Assembly: GCA_002077065.1 (NCBI GenBank)
Contig: NAJO01000022.1
Location: 496,001-560,000, forward strand
DNA length: 64,000 nt
Origin: Cryoendolithus antarcticus
Lineage: Eukaryota > Ascomycota > Dothideomycetes > Cladosporiales > Cladosporiaceae
Direction of reading: 5' to 3'
The position numbers and the translations under genes are program-made. Below, piece by piece: positions 53,665-64,000 of this stretch (position 1 is its first letter; every line of letters starts with the position of its first letter). Below the pieces are notes generated by a model. The model saw only the letters and a list, made by a program, of their open reading frames with translations, ran no database searches and was not told the origin of the DNA.

Positions 53665-55461
53665 ATGGATCAAGAGGAAGCCCCATCTCGCTTCGACGGT
53701 GAAGACACGTCGCCCACCACAGACCGCGAGCTGAAGGGCTGGTATTCCATTGGTCTTGCCGCTGAGATCTTTGCGGTTTGTGGAGTTGGTTAGTCTTCTT
53801 CGAGAGCTCAAGATGATCCGAGTCCGTCGCCCAATCTGACATTGCTCAGGCTCCTTCGCCCCGGTCACCCTTGAGCAGCTGGCTCGAGAGCATGGTGTCC
53901 TCAAGTCCGACAACTGGACGCCATGCGTATATCCTCCGCCGCAGGAGAATGAACCTATCCTGGTCCGACTGACGAGACGAGTCGCCGACAATGTCAAGGA
54001 GGGCGATCAATGCGTCGTCAAGCCCTTCGGCTGGGCAATGAGCACGGCTAGCTTCGCGCTGTACACGTTCTCCTTTGCAGTGTTCCTACAGGCATTAGTC
54101 CTGATCACGTTCAGTCCTGTTGCCGATTATGGTGGGTTGCGATATTATGAGCACCAGGGGTGAGGTACTAATCTGATGGTTTAGGGACGAGGCGAAAGAG
54201 ACTGCTACTCGTCTTCGCATTCACAGGCGCCATAGCGACGATGCTCTATGCTTTCGTCGTGCCTCAAGTCTACCTACTTGGCTCACTCTTAACCATTGTA
54301 GGAGTCATCTGCTTGGGTTGTACATTCGTGCTGTTGAACTCATTTCTACCACTATTGGCAGCCAGGCACCCAAATGTGGACGACAAGTCCACCACAGCCC
54401 TCGCGATGTCGGTCCGCATTTCTTCCAAAGGTGTTGGACTGGGTTACGCCGCCGCAGTCTTGGCTCAAGTCATCAGCATTGGCCTCCTGACTGCGCTTAA
54501 GAGGGCCCACTTCGCGTACGAGTCAACCTCATTGCGTAGCGTGCTCTTCTTTGCCGGACTTTGCTGGACAGCACTCACGATACCCGGCGCACTTTGGTTG
54601 ACAGACCGCCCGGGCCCGCCCTTGCCAGCATCTGCCCTCCGCAAAAGCCGCCTTCCGAAACCAGTGCACTACCTCATCTTCGCTTGGTCTTCCGTCTACC
54701 GCACCGTCCGTACAGCCTTGAAGCTGCACCAAACCGCTCTTTTCCTAGTGGCATGGTTCCTCCTCTCGGATGCCATAGCGACAGTCTCCGGCACTGCCAT
54801 CCTCTTTGCTCGGACTGAGCTACACATGGGCACCATTGAGATCGCGTGCCTCTCGATCCTTGTCACAGTATCTGGCATAGCTGGAGCGTTACTCTGGCCC
54901 AGACTCTCTGCTCTGTTCAGATTACAGCCAAAGGCCGTCATCGTAGCCTGCATGTGCCTCATGGAAGTCATACCACTTTACGGTCTCATTGGCTTCCTGC
55001 CCTTCGTGCAGCATTGGGGAGTCGGCGGCTTACAAAGATCATGGGAAATCTATCCTCTAGGCGTTATACATGGGTTGGTCATGGGAGGACTGAACAGCTA
55101 CTGCCGTGCTTTCTATGGTGAGATGATACCACCGGGCTCGGAAGCTGCTTTCTACGCACTATACGCTATCACAGACAAGGGTAGCTCGGCTGTGGGACCT
55201 GCACTCGTTGGAGTGATCGTGGATAGAGTGGGGAGTATCAGGCCTGCATTTGCATTTCTAGCCTTCCTCATTGCGATGCCCATTCCGCTTATTTGGTGGG
55301 TTGATGTTGGAAGAGGAAGGCAAGGGGCTATGGCTTGGGCTGAGAGGACGAGGAAGGGTGTTGGGCACGAGATGCCCATGAGTGATTTCAGCGGACGGGG
55401 AGACGAGTTGGCGGCTGAGGGACTGCTTGCGAGCGAGGATGACGTCGATGTCAGGCGATGA
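53665..55461 (+). CDS. ATG22: Atg22-type vacuolar amino-acid effluxer
   Basis: Exons 53665-53788, 53850-54131 and 54185-55461 (introns 61 and 53 nt) give 560 aa. The start [36 protein letters not shown] is the typical Atg22 first helix; about twelve hydrophobic segments follow with MFS-like layout. A late block NSYCRAFYGEMIPPGSEAAFYALYAITDKGSSAVGP is the family's C-terminal signature. Atg22 exports amino acids from the vacuole after autophagic breakdown. The tail is acidic (SEDDVDVRR). Fungi often carry several paralogs, so this may be one of a set. Confidence 0.92.
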
Positions 55462-55698
55462 ATGCCTTTTCGAAGGAACGACATTGAGTCAGATATGCAC
55501 CCATGAGATTGAGATTTCGATCGAACCCTACATTTTACCCCTAGTCGGAACTGGCCTTCTATTTCGCCCACAGCGGGCAATTGTCTCAAGGACAGCGACG
55601 TGGGACAGTGGAGGGTGAATGGAATTACGACATGGAACGAGTCAGCGACTGGTACGCACACTGCACAAGCTATCGAACGTCCGGACCTATGTCTACCC
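55462..55698. other. Convergent intergenic region
   Basis: 237 nt between ATG22 and the sugar-transporter 3' ends. Confidence 0.5.
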
Positions 55699-57542
55699 CT
55701 AAATCTCATCCGACGCCAAGATAGTACCATCGTTGGCCACAGCAACCTTATGCGCCTTGAGCGAAGTCTTGACTGGGTTGGGAGACTCAAAGATAGCATC
55801 GAGCTCTTCGAGGGTGCGGTTCTTGGCTATAGAGAGGGCAAGTCAGTGGTTTGTTTCTTGAACAGCAGTACGGCAGGGGACTTGTGACTTACTCTCAGGC
55901 ATGAAGAAGTAGAAGATTGTCGCCATGATAGCGTTCCAGATGATGAAGACAATGTAGGTCTTCCATCCGATGTTATGCAGCGAGATTGGCCACGCGAACT
56001 GGTTCAACAGGCCACCGGCGTTCACGGCGAGAGAAGAGAAGGCCATGCCCTTGGCGCGCATCTCGAAAGAGAGCACTTCGACAGGGTACAAGGCCTGCAG
56101 GGGTGTAAGTCCGACGGAGTAGGTGGCGCCGAAGAGGAAGATCATGGCGATGGAAGCGCGGGCGGCAGCATCGTTGGTCTTGTCGCTCTGGGCGAAGATG
56201 GCTGTGGACGTAGTCACGCCGACCCAGATGATAGAAGTGCCGACCATGGAGAAGAGCATGAGAGGGCGACGGCCGATCCGGTCGACAAAGGCAGCACCGA
56301 ATAGCGCGAAGGCGAACTGGAAGATGGAGTAGCCCAAGTTGATCTGAGAGTGTTAGAACGATGTGGGCTCCATAAGGGATTGCAGTGGTTCAGACTTACG
56401 TTCGCCTGGGTGACGTCCTCGGTGTATCCGGCCGTTGCCAGGACGGCAGGCAAGAAGTACGACAACACACCGTTGCCAGCCCACTGAGCACTGCATACGA
56501 GTTAGTGGAGGTTGCGGTATGGTTGCTCCAGGATACGTACAAGATGGAGAAGAGACAGTTGACGGTGATGCGGTATCTGGAGGCGCGGGTGCCGAACAAC
56601 GCGCGGTAGTCCCACCAGCGCTTATCGGCGCCGTCCATGTTGAGGAAGGACTCGTACTCCTCGAGCTCAAGCTTCACCCAGGCAGACTCGGCATGACCGT
56701 AGCCGTGCCACTTGTTCAAAACCTCGACTGCCTGCTCGCGCTTGTTGTTGACATACAGCCAGCGTGGAGACTCTGGGATGAACCAGGCGCAGATTGCGAT
56801 CAAGGCAGGGAACACCATCTGAAGATAGATTGGGATGGTCCAAGAGATGTTGCCCTTGAGAGTGATGGCGCCGCGGATGGCACCAGAGGCGAGGATGGCG
56901 CCGGTGAACCAGAAGGTGTTGCAGTAGGCCGTCAGCAGACCGCGCCAGGCTGGATGAGCAGTCTCGACAACGTAGATGGGACCGGCGGAGGAGACGATGG
57001 AGACACCGAAACCGAGAAGGAAACGACCGCCCTTGAGCTGGCCGACATTGGCGGTCATGCTGGATGTTCCGTTGATGATGGCACCGATGATGATCAGCCA
57101 AGCGCCGATCATCATGCCGTAACGTCGTCCCCAAGTATCAATCGCAGGGCCGACGAACGGAAGAGCGCAGACACCACCGATCTGGTACATGGCGGAGTTG
57201 ATAGCGGCCCACTCACCATCAGCGGTGCCGTGGAAGAAGTCCAGGAATTGCTTGTTGGCTGTGAGACCACCGAAGAGGGAGCCGTCGAAACCGTTCATGG
57301 TCAGGCAGAAGCATCCCAGAAGGACGCAGCCGATGAGCTTCCATGTGTGTATGTTCCAGAAGGGAGGGCGTTCCTTGAGGAGTGCTTCGTTGTAGGCTTC
57401 GGAGCCTCTGACAACCTTTACTTCAGCGACATCGCCCTGTTGGGATGTTAGCTGGGTACTTGACATGTCCATGACAGCAACGTACAGAGTCGACGATCTT
57501 CTCGACGGTGGACATAGCCGCCTTCTCCTCGAGTGCCGACAT
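55699..57542 (-). CDS. MFS sugar transporter (lactose permease/hexose transporter-like), five exons
   Basis: Exons 57542-57486, 57436-56541, 56490-56400, 56343-55893 and 55826-55699 give 540 aa with twelve predicted membrane helices. It carries the sugar-porter signatures: NGFDGSLFGGL, DTWGRRYGM, the PESPRWLYVNNKREQA loop, DRIGRRPLM, PVEVLSFEMRAKGMA and the final PETKNRTLEELD, which forms only across the last splice. The start MSALEEKAAMSTVEKIVDS is on a 57-nt first exon. It is a plasma-membrane proton-coupled sugar importer by family; substrate not determinable. The long open frame on the other strand (56435-57451) mirrors this gene. Confidence 0.93.
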
Positions 57543-59425
57543 GTTGGTCGAGATTGTACCAGGTTGTCGGTGGAAGAACTTCGATATTGCACGAGCAGGG
57601 AAAGAGCGCTGGAAAGTGCGTGACTTCCATGACTATTATACCCAATCTACCACTCTTCTCAATGTTCCCTCGAACACACCATTTCCCCAGTCTCTCCGTT
57701 CATATGCGGGGAGGGATCTAACCAAGTTGGTCTCTCGGAGGGCTTCCCTCCGGATCACGGCGCGACTTACCGGCCACGCGCAGGGCACCATAGCTCCTGC
57801 GCGCTGCACCTCACCTCTTGCTTACGCCTGACAGCCCGACACACGAGAGCGGTGCCCCGGGCCGGAATCCTCTCATTCTGTGCGCGCTATTGTTGGTCGA
57901 CCTGCTTTGCAATGGTCCAGGACCTCGGGACTTGCCACCGCGTCCATGCCACGCGACTTGATGGTCCAGTCCGCGATCATCTCCGTTGACCGCGAGACTT
58001 CTCTGATCAAGATGCAGCATGTTGATGGCACGATCGATCTGGCCTCTATGCTACCTTCGCAATCCCCCAAGTCCTCGTCGTCTGGTATTGCTCCGGGCCC
58101 CAAATCGCCTGACCCGAAAGGGTTCCATACTCCTACTTTCACGTGAACACGTGCAGCCAACACGCGTTGCATAAGCGCCGTCAGACGATGCGGCTCCGCA
58201 TGCGTCGCAGAAGTGTAGCGAGATAGATTGCTCGGTAGCACCAACCTCATGGTCGACAGGGTGTAGACCGATCTGGCCTCACCTCTTTACATTTCATTCT
58301 ATGCATTGACCAAACCTACTCATTCGCGTAGGACCACACTCCGCATCTCTACTCGGGTCGCCCTACCGAGATGCCCGCCCTTGCCGCCATCTCCAGACTT
58401 CATCTCCCCAGTATCGACTGCACCGTAGATCCCCATCAGCCACAAATCATTGATCACATGCTCAGCGATAGATTAGAGATCTATGTTCGGCGGGGAGCCG
58501 CACGTGAGACCCTGCCAGCTGTTCTGGAATCAGAGATTAAGCTTTGCACGAGCTTCGTCTAAGGCTGTCACGATATTGACGCCAAGTAGGAATCTCGCCC
58601 GTGGATTCCGTAGGATTTGTAGATATGGACTGCAAGCGAAATCTTGTGCGACGGTAAGCAGGATCTCCCCTTCTCTGAGATGTCTGAGTGGTGTCTTGAT
58701 GCTTCCGAAGATGGGCGTCTCGTGTTCGATGGACCAATGATTGCACTTCTTGCGGCTCAGTATATGCACGGCTCTGCTGAGCCTCGACCTTGCGGTGCCC
58801 GCCGGTGGGCCGGAGTCTGCAGTTCTACATGGAGTGTGGCGCTTGTAGTCCGGATCTTCGGTCCTGAGTACTGTCCATCTGAGTAGCTCCGTGGCATGGT
58901 GATCGGGGTACCATGCTACACCGCGCAGCGGCGCACAGTATAATGTAATGCAAGTCCCTTCTTGGCTCTCGTGTCGTGTGCGGATCTGGCTCCAAGCAAC
59001 CCGATACTGACGGTCTGCTCAGAGGCGCTCCACTCGTCACAGATGGAGTGATGGACAGATGAATGGAATCAAGAACAGGTGATGCGTGGAGCAAGTCTTG
59101 ACTCTTGATTCTGCACCTCAACGAATTTCACAGGTGCAATGATCGAAGTGGTCAAGACACTCTTGGGACTTCTCTGTCTGCCGCATTCGGCTCCCCCTAG
59201 CGAGTGGACTTCGATGGGTGATTGGAATTTCTATGGCTCCAAGCAGCGGACGCGAGGCCTAGAAGTCTGCCTGCAATTACCATCACACCTGCGCTCTATG
59301 ACAAGGCCTGGGTCTGCATTGAAATCACGCCGAATAGCCCAACCGCGAAGGCACAACGAGCATCGTCGGCTCGACCGCAGCTGACGTAGACGCAGAATAC
59401 GTATGGGACAATCATGAGCGCCCGC
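57543..59425. other. 1.9-kb intergenic region
   Basis: Between the sugar-transporter start and the alpha/beta-hydrolase 3' end. Apart from the tentative frame at 57880-58146 listed separately, nothing coding is supported; no tRNA or repeat recognised. Confidence 0.5.
57880..58146 (+). CDS. Tentative small open frame, 88 aa, unknown
   Basis: A short plus-strand frame whose middle (MPRDLMVQSAIISVDRETSLIKMQHVDGTID, spoken of by position 57949-58041) uses C/G-ending codons like the neighbouring genes and reads like a folded segment, followed by a Ser/Pro/Lys tail. No domain or upstream exon was identified. It could be a small gene, a last exon, or chance. Confidence 0.2.
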   Translation: MRAIVGRPALQWSRTSGLATASMPRDLMVQSAIISVDRETSLIKMQHVDGTIDLASMLPSQSPKSSSSGIAPGPKSPDPKGFHTPTFT

Positions 59426-60374
59426 TCATTGTTGCTTGGCCACTATCTTCCGTCGGTGCTGTAGGCTGTTAAGGAACTGCAGAACACTTGCGTTGAACTC
59501 TTCGGAGAACTCGAGCTAGCAGAACAGTCAGCTCTAGGCCTGACGGCTTCATGGAAACATCACTGACCGAACAAGCATGACCGCCTCTGGTCGTCCACCA
59601 TCTACAATCCGGTATAGCTCGCTCAAGCTGACTACTCAGCAGCACCGGTATGAGTATGTCCTCCACGCCAGCCAACACCATCACTTTACTCGGGGGCAGG
59701 TTCGCCAGACCCTTTCCTTCTGCAGCCAGCTTCGCAAGAGCCGCAGTGCTATCAAAGGTCTGTATGACATTCAATTGCGCCAGATACTCCTCCAGTGGCA
59801 TTTGCAGGCCGTCCATTGCCTCGTCGACTTCCTTTACTTCAGCTGGTCTATTGAGGAAGAATGGCACTGTGAACGCCCACAGCGTGACGTCCTTCATTAC
59901 ATCGCGGATTGACATCCGCTGCGCCATATCCGCCCACAGAGCGAACATCCGGCTGCAGAACAGCGAGGGTGCAGCGTAGGTACAGCATAAGCTGAGTGAG
60001 AGGATCTCGCTCCCTTCCGTAGAGTCGTTTGGATAGGCGAGTGCGAAGCTCTGGGCAATCATGCCGCCCATTGAGATGCCGAGGAGGTGGTACTTGTCGA
60101 TCTTGAGGAGATTCAGTAGTTCGTGTAGGTCATTCGCGAGAAGCTCAGACGTATATGGCTTCGGGTCTTTCGCATCAGGTAGCGAGGTCGTTCGGCCGAT
60201 GCCTCGATTGTCATAGGTCAAGACTCGGTAGCCTGCTTCTGCGAATGCAGGCACTTGTGGATCCCATGTAGAGACATCATCGGCGAGGCCATTGATCAGA
60301 ACGAGCCAGGGATAATGCTCCTCACCAGAGATTTGGTAGTGGACGTTCAGCGAGGATGTGGCGACGAAGGGCAT
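59426..60374 (-). CDS. Alpha/beta hydrolase
   Basis: Exons 60374-59568 and 59515-59426 (52-nt intron, TCG|GTCAGT..GCTAG, branch GCTGAC) give 298 aa. Alpha/beta-hydrolase fold with LINGLADD (oxyanion region), YDNRGIGRT, the nucleophile elbow GISMGG with Ser101, an acidic residue in LAGVEDILIP and the catalytic His266 in TRGGHAC. Splicing gives a normal end (LEFSEEFNASVLQFLNSLQ); without it the frame runs into unrelated sequence. Closest in style to small esterases, 3-oxoadipate enol-lactonase-like or epoxide-hydrolase-like proteins. Substrate unknown. Confidence 0.88.
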
Positions 60375-60842
60375 TGTGGTCGGACGCCGTTGGTCTGCAA
60401 ACAAGTCTACGAGGTCAATCGCTGGGCATGCGATGCAGTAAAATTGGGACGTGGTTGACTATAGTGGACAAGAAGATGTCACAAGTCCAGATCCTACCTG
60501 CTAATGAATGTAGTGACCTTCCTGATTTGCTATGCTCTGCTCTATAGGCAGATGGCTCCTGCGAAGTGCGGTCGTAGTCTGACAGTCCAGTACCTCTGTG
60601 ACATCCTGAGGACAGTCTGTTGTAGCTTATAGAGGGAGAGGCAATCTAGGTATACCCGTTGTTCCATGCCGGGGTGCGATCAGTATACCAATGGTCGGAT
60701 ACATGCCCCTCCACCCCCACTTCCACCCCCACTACAGCGCATTGCAGCCAAATGACGCGTGAGGTACAGCAGACCACATTAGCTACTTGATCAAGAGGGC
60801 GACTGTCACCCTGCGCCGAACATACCAAACACTTTAAGCAAG
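60375..60842. promoter_or_regulatory. Bidirectional promoter, hydrolase and SH3BGR-like genes
   Basis: 468 nt between divergent starts. Contains a C-rich direct repeat (CCACCCCCACTT type) at about 60705-60733 and a TGACGCGTGA sequence near 60755. Confidence 0.45.
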
Positions 60843-61772
60843 ATGACCACCGCCTCCCCCGCCTCCCAAGACCTCTCCGCCCTCGACGCCGACCCGCGTC
60901 TCTTCCTCTACACCTCCCTCACAGCCGGCAGCTCGCACATCATAACCGCCACCTCCCGACTCGAAACAATCCTCAAAGCCAATCGCATACCCTTCACAGC
61001 GATAGACACTGCCACAGACGAGAAGGCGCGAAGATTATGGGCTCGACGGGCGGGGAATAAGAAACTTCCTGGCTTGGTGAAGGAGGGGTTTGTGCTTGGG
61101 GTGTGTGAGTTGAAGGAGAACATTGGGCCTGTGCCACCCGTAGCTGGTCCTGCGCCTGCGCCATCACTTCTCAACAAACCTGGAGCTGTAGGAGCTATGG
61201 GCATGGGTAGAGGCAAGATCCCTCTCCCAAGACCTGGAATCGATGATTCCAAGATGCGACCCTTGCCCGGGGCAGCTGAGATCAAAGCTCGGAACACCCC
61301 GAAACCCGATGCTACGCCCGTCGCTGAGACGAAGTCGGTGAGCGACGAGAACGCGAAGCCAAAGACCACAGACTCGGAGCCAGCGGAGAAGGAGCCGAGT
61401 GTCAATCCCGCGAAAGCACTGCTCGGCGACCAGAGCGATTCCAAGTACGATCATCTCAGCGCGCCGGCTAGCGCAATGCAGTCTGGAAGTGCAACGCCGG
61501 CAGTGGCGAAGGAAGACGCCGAGGAGAGCGAGGACGCAACGGAGAAGGCTAGTGAAGGGAAAGAGAGCAAGACTGCGGTCGAGCCGGATGTGAGTGAGAC
61601 GAAGATGGCTCCGTTGTCAGCGAAGAACGCGGACGACGAGGATGAGGAGGAAGAAGATGAGGAGGAAAGTACAGCGAAGGGTGTCCAGGATTTACAGCTC
61701 GGCGAGGGCAAGACGGCCAACAAGCAAGCTGCGAAAGAGCCGGAAGACGCAGGGACGAGCGTGGAGGATTGA
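60843..61772 (+). CDS. SH3BGR-like (thioredoxin-fold) protein with long acidic tail
   Basis: Single exon, 309 aa. Residues 18-90 match the SH3BGR/glutaredoxin-like fold: LFLYTSLTAGSSHIITATSRLETIL, then IPFTAIDTATDEKARRLWARRAGNKKLPGLV (spanning about 48-78), but without a CxxC redox centre. After a Pro/Gly-rich linker the rest is disordered, with Lys/Glu/Ala repeats and an acidic cluster (DDEDEEEEDEEE). Likely an adaptor rather than an enzyme; cytosolic or cortical location is inference. Codon use changes from C-ending to G-rich at about codon 58. Confidence 0.85.
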   Translation: MTTASPASQDLSALDADPRLFLYTSLTAGSSHIITATSRLETILKANRIPFTAIDTATDEKARRLWARRAGNKKLPGLVKEGFVLGVCELKENIGPVPPVAGPAPAPSLLNKPGAVGAMGMGRGKIPLPRPGIDDSKMRPLPGAAEIKARNTPKPDATPVAETKSVSDENAKPKTTDSEPAEKEPSVNPAKALLGDQSDSKYDHLSAPASAMQSGSATPAVAKEDAEESEDATEKASEGKESKTAVEPDVSETKMAPLSAKNADDEDEEEEDEEESTAKGVQDLQLGEGKTANKQAAKEPEDAGTSVED

Positions 61773-61953
61773 GTGCGATAGCGTTGTGTAGCGCAGTCTC
61801 GTAATGATACCATTGGACAGGAACAAATGTCTCGTCTTGCATGGCTGTACTGTACAGCTCCCGCCCAGCAATGATACACATCGCCAATAGATGTCCATCC
61901 ATCGAGGTCAGTGAAGCAAGTCCTGCCACCTTGTACACGCACCTGTCTCCCCT
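61773..61953. other. Short convergent intergenic region
   Basis: 181 nt between convergent stop codons; shared 3' UTR space. Confidence 0.5.
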
Positions 61954-64000
61954 TCATGGCGCTTCTTCACTCTTGACCTCCCTCTCCCCTTCCCCATTCG
62001 GCTCACCCTTCCCCATCTCCTCAAGTCCCTTTGCCACGACTTCGGGCCTCCACTTTCCCAGATGCTTCCCTGCCAATGCCCTCGCATCCTCATTGTTCCG
62101 CCACAAGCCCTCAAGCGCATCCAGCGCCAGCTCTCTCACCGGCGGTCTGAACATAACGAGGTAAAGGAGGGCTTGCACCACCAGCCCGACGCGCTCAGGA
62201 TCGTCGGCCACTCTCTCTATCCGCGGAAAGACACCAGCGGGAAGGGACGGGATTTCTGAAAGCAGCCTGATCAAGATCTTGTTGTCTTTCGTGTCGAGGT
62301 AAGGGATCAGCGAGTCCAACAGCCGCAGCGTGAGGGCCGTGTAAGTATGCGTCTGCTCCTCCGGTGTTGGCGTTGGGTTACCATTGCCGTTTGCAGCGTC
62401 GGGAGGGTGAGCACCGCGGTAGGCAAGCGTATCGCAGTACCACTCCTCACTCAGCCAGGCTATGGCGACATTGATCCGTCTCCGAAAGTCTTCCATAATG
62501 TAGCTTAGCAGGGTTTCTCGAATGCGAGAGGAGAGATTGTGTGGTGGTGCTTTGATCAAGCTACGATCGCCATTTTCTTGTTTCGCATCGTCGGAGTCGT
62601 CAGTAAGGCCGAAGGGTGCGCGCGTCGCGATCCGAGTTAGGAGTGTGATCCAGTGGTCTCTGTCGTGCGCTGTGCTCGTAGAGCGGGTGAAACCTTTACT
62701 TACTTCAGCCTTTTTGGCGGGCTTGATCTTAGCTTCTTCGTCTAGGTCGCGGAGCGTGGAGAAGACTCGCACTAGAGCAGTCTTGGTGTACTCTTCCTTC
62801 TCAAAGTCGTCCATCGGAGGCGGAGCGGGGAGCTTGAAAGGGCCGATCGCGATGCCAGGACCGGCAATGTCTTCGGGGGGCATCTGATCGAGACGGTTCA
62901 TGACCTGCTCTACGTCGCCTTCTTGGAAGGCGGAGGCTGGATCGTAGTCATCTTCGTCGTCTCCTAGTAATCCACGGGCTGCTGATCGTGCATCTAGGGG
63001 TGGCGGTCGGCTGAGGTTTAGTAGCCGCTCCGAGATGATCTTCGTTGCTGCGACGAACTTTGCAGGATCTATCGATGCAAGCAGAGGGGGTACGAGCTGG
63101 GCGACGTACGGCAAGGGTATTTGCTCTACGTGAAAGCTCGTCACGGCTCGATCGTTTGAGAGCGTGAACAGCTGCGCGAGGGTCGAACCTGGTGGTATGT
63201 ATGTCGGTATTGGTGGTGCGTGTTGTGCATTGCGCGTGCCGTTGACCGTCGCTCCTTCAATGCGCTGCCGCTTGACATCATCTAAGCCATCCGTCGGCTC
63301 GTCTGGTGCAGGACGCTTGAGCTGCTTTGTCTCTGTGAAAGCTTGGGCAAGCAGAGCACGAAGCCGGTCGACATGCTGCATTATCCGTCCTGCCAGATTG
63401 TTCTGCGGGTTTCGCTTCATGGCATTGAGCAGAAATGACATTGTAGTCCTCGTCATACTTCGCACAGCGACCTTGTCCTTCCCCGATGCCGTCCCGCTTG
63501 CCAACTTGAGCGGATTGAAATTCAACACAGTCCCCAAGATCTTGCTCCCAACACTTGGCCTTCGCTGCACAATCGTCGCCAGCGCATTCAACGTCGCTGT
63601 CACTAGTAGAGCGTCCACAGAGTTCTCCTGCAGCACGAACATCAAGCGATCTAGCAGCCCACTCGCCTCCGCCTCCAAGTTTCCGACCTTCAGCACGCTA
63701 TGCTCACTGGGCACGAGCGCGAGACTGATCTCATTCTGCTCCTGCCGTCTCGGGTCCGCTACGAGTCCTGCAGTCTGCACCTGTACCACAATCGCAGCAA
63801 ACTTGACACAGCAGATTTGCACTCCTGCAGGTCCAGCATCCATGCGCCGTAGAATGCTAGACTTGATCGCGGCCATGGTGCCCCACATCTCCTCGTCTGA
63901 AGTGTTCATCACGTGTCTGAAGACGAGCGGGTAGACACTCGCTGCGCATTGCACTGCGCTCTTCACGACCGCCGGATCCTCTTCCTGTCCGAGCTCCAGC
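61954..64000 (-). CDS. PTA1: Pta1/symplekin, mRNA 3'-end processing scaffold (partial, 5' end missing)
   Basis: An open frame from the window edge to the stop at 61954 covers about 680 residues; the start lies beyond 64000. The first visible part (KSAVQCAASVYPLVFRHV, then MAAIKSSILRRMDAG) is the HEAT-repeat domain of Pta1/symplekin; a central basic KRPAPDEPTDGLDDVKRQR stretch and a helical C-terminal half (LSEEWYCDTLAYR, LTLRLLDSLIPYLDTKDNKIL, FRPPVRELALDALEGLW) follow. Pta1 is a scaffold of the cleavage and polyadenylation factor and contacts Ssu72. The acidic/Gly end is encoded by a G-rich strand. Confidence 0.92.
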   Translation of the reverse strand, partial: LELGQEEDPAVVKSAVQCAASVYPLVFRHVMNTSDEEMWGTMAAIKSSILRRMDAGPAGVQICCVKFAAIVVQVQTAGLVADPRRQEQNEISLALVPSEHSVLKVGNLEAEASGLLDRLMFVLQENSVDALLVTATLNALATIVQRRPSVGSKILGTVLNFNPLKLASGTASGKDKVAVRSMTRTTMSFLLNAMKRNPQNNLAGRIMQHVDRLRALLAQAFTETKQLKRPAPDEPTDGLDDVKRQRIEGATVNGTRNAQHAPPIPTYIPPGSTLAQLFTLSNDRAVTSFHVEQIPLPYVAQLVPPLLASIDPAKFVAATKIISERLLNLSRPPPLDARSAARGLLGDDEDDYDPASAFQEGDVEQVMNRLDQMPPEDIAGPGIAIGPFKLPAPPPMDDFEKEEYTKTALVRVFSTLRDLDEEAKIKPAKKAEVSKGFTRSTSTAHDRDHWITLLTRIATRAPFGLTDDSDDAKQENGDRSLIKAPPHNLSSRIRETLLSYIMEDFRRRINVAIAWLSEEWYCDTLAYRGAHPPDAANGNGNPTPTPEEQTHTYTALTLRLLDSLIPYLDTKDNKILIRLLSEIPSLPAGVFPRIERVADDPERVGLVVQALLYLVMFRPPVRELALDALEGLWRNNEDARALAGKHLGKWRPEVVAKGLEEMGKGEPNGEGEREVKSEEAP
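61980..62014 (-). other. G-quadruplex-prone tract at the PTA1 3' end
   Basis: On the sense (minus) strand, runs of G: 4, 3, 4, 4 and 3, with one longer spacer, just upstream of the final codons. Confidence 0.5.

Noticed and set aside
56435..57451. 338-codon open frame on the plus strand
   Set aside because: Exactly antisense to the main exon of the sugar transporter; no domain, and the transporter has full family motifs.
1..64000. Transposons, RIP-mutated AT-rich repeats, viral insertions, CRISPR arrays
   Set aside because: No terminal repeats, transposase or reverse-transcriptase motifs, AT-rich RIP blocks or spaced direct repeats were seen.

Overview
The window is nuclear DNA of a filamentous ascomycete (Pezizomycotina; Dothideomycetes is my best guess, by inference from gene repertoire and style). 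The evidence is about 29 protein genes in 64 kb on both strands, mostly with short introns (48-78 nt) carrying GT..AG ends and CT(A/G)AC-type branch sites, together with fungus-specific families: GT15 mannosyltransferase, Crh-type GH16, Atg22, Reg1, fungal ELMO, Pta1 and a NACHT protein. I see no operons, CRISPR arrays, rRNA, convincing tRNA or transposon sequence. Splice joins below were worked out by hand from reading frame, splice signals and family continuity.

Layout. 0-8 kb: 3' end of a PP2C phosphatase, a secreted (alpha/alpha)6 glycoside hydrolase with a C-terminal discoidin-like domain, a GT15 mannosyltransferase, a small GPI-like secreted protein and a GRF zinc-finger protein. 8-18 kb: a two-exon C2H2 regulator, two unassigned proteins (one long and disordered, one multi-pass membrane protein with a Cys-rich tail) and a four-exon short-chain dehydrogenase. 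18-25 kb: a NACHT/STAND protein, PEX5 and a putative mitochondrial RNA-binding protein. 25-30 kb: STT3 followed in tandem by an OS-9/Yos9 lectin. 30.1-33.3 kb: a gene-free stretch. 33-42 kb: REG1-like PP1 regulator, ELMO protein, GT8-type glycosyltransferase and aldo-keto reductase. 43-51 kb: Crh-type GPI-anchored transglycosylase, bHLH factor, membrane nucleotide pyrophosphatase. 51-64 kb: a small hydrophilic protein, NAD(P)HX dehydratase, Atg22, a sugar transporter, an alpha/beta hydrolase, an SH3BGR-like protein and the C-terminal two thirds or so of Pta1/symplekin (cut by the window end).

Functional themes. Secretory-pathway glycan genes are over-represented (GT15, STT3, OS-9, GT8, Crh, secreted hydrolase), and STT3 and OS-9 (N-glycan addition and N-glycan reading in ER quality control) are adjacent. 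The rest are ordinary housekeeping or regulatory genes; there is no biosynthetic gene cluster.

I found no clear new multi-gene system. The strongest signal not explained by annotation is compositional: in several genes the coding strand is C-rich at the start of an exon or domain and flips to strongly G-rich towards the stop codon, with synonymous codon choice following it, producing G-quadruplex-prone tracts at ORF 3' ends (OS-9, REG1, ELMO, GT8, PTA1) and at one splice donor. Other leads are stop-free 3n introns in the bHLH and dehydrogenase genes, a GC-AG intron, an HEEL terminus on OS-9 and a NACHT protein with a possible C-terminal zinc site.
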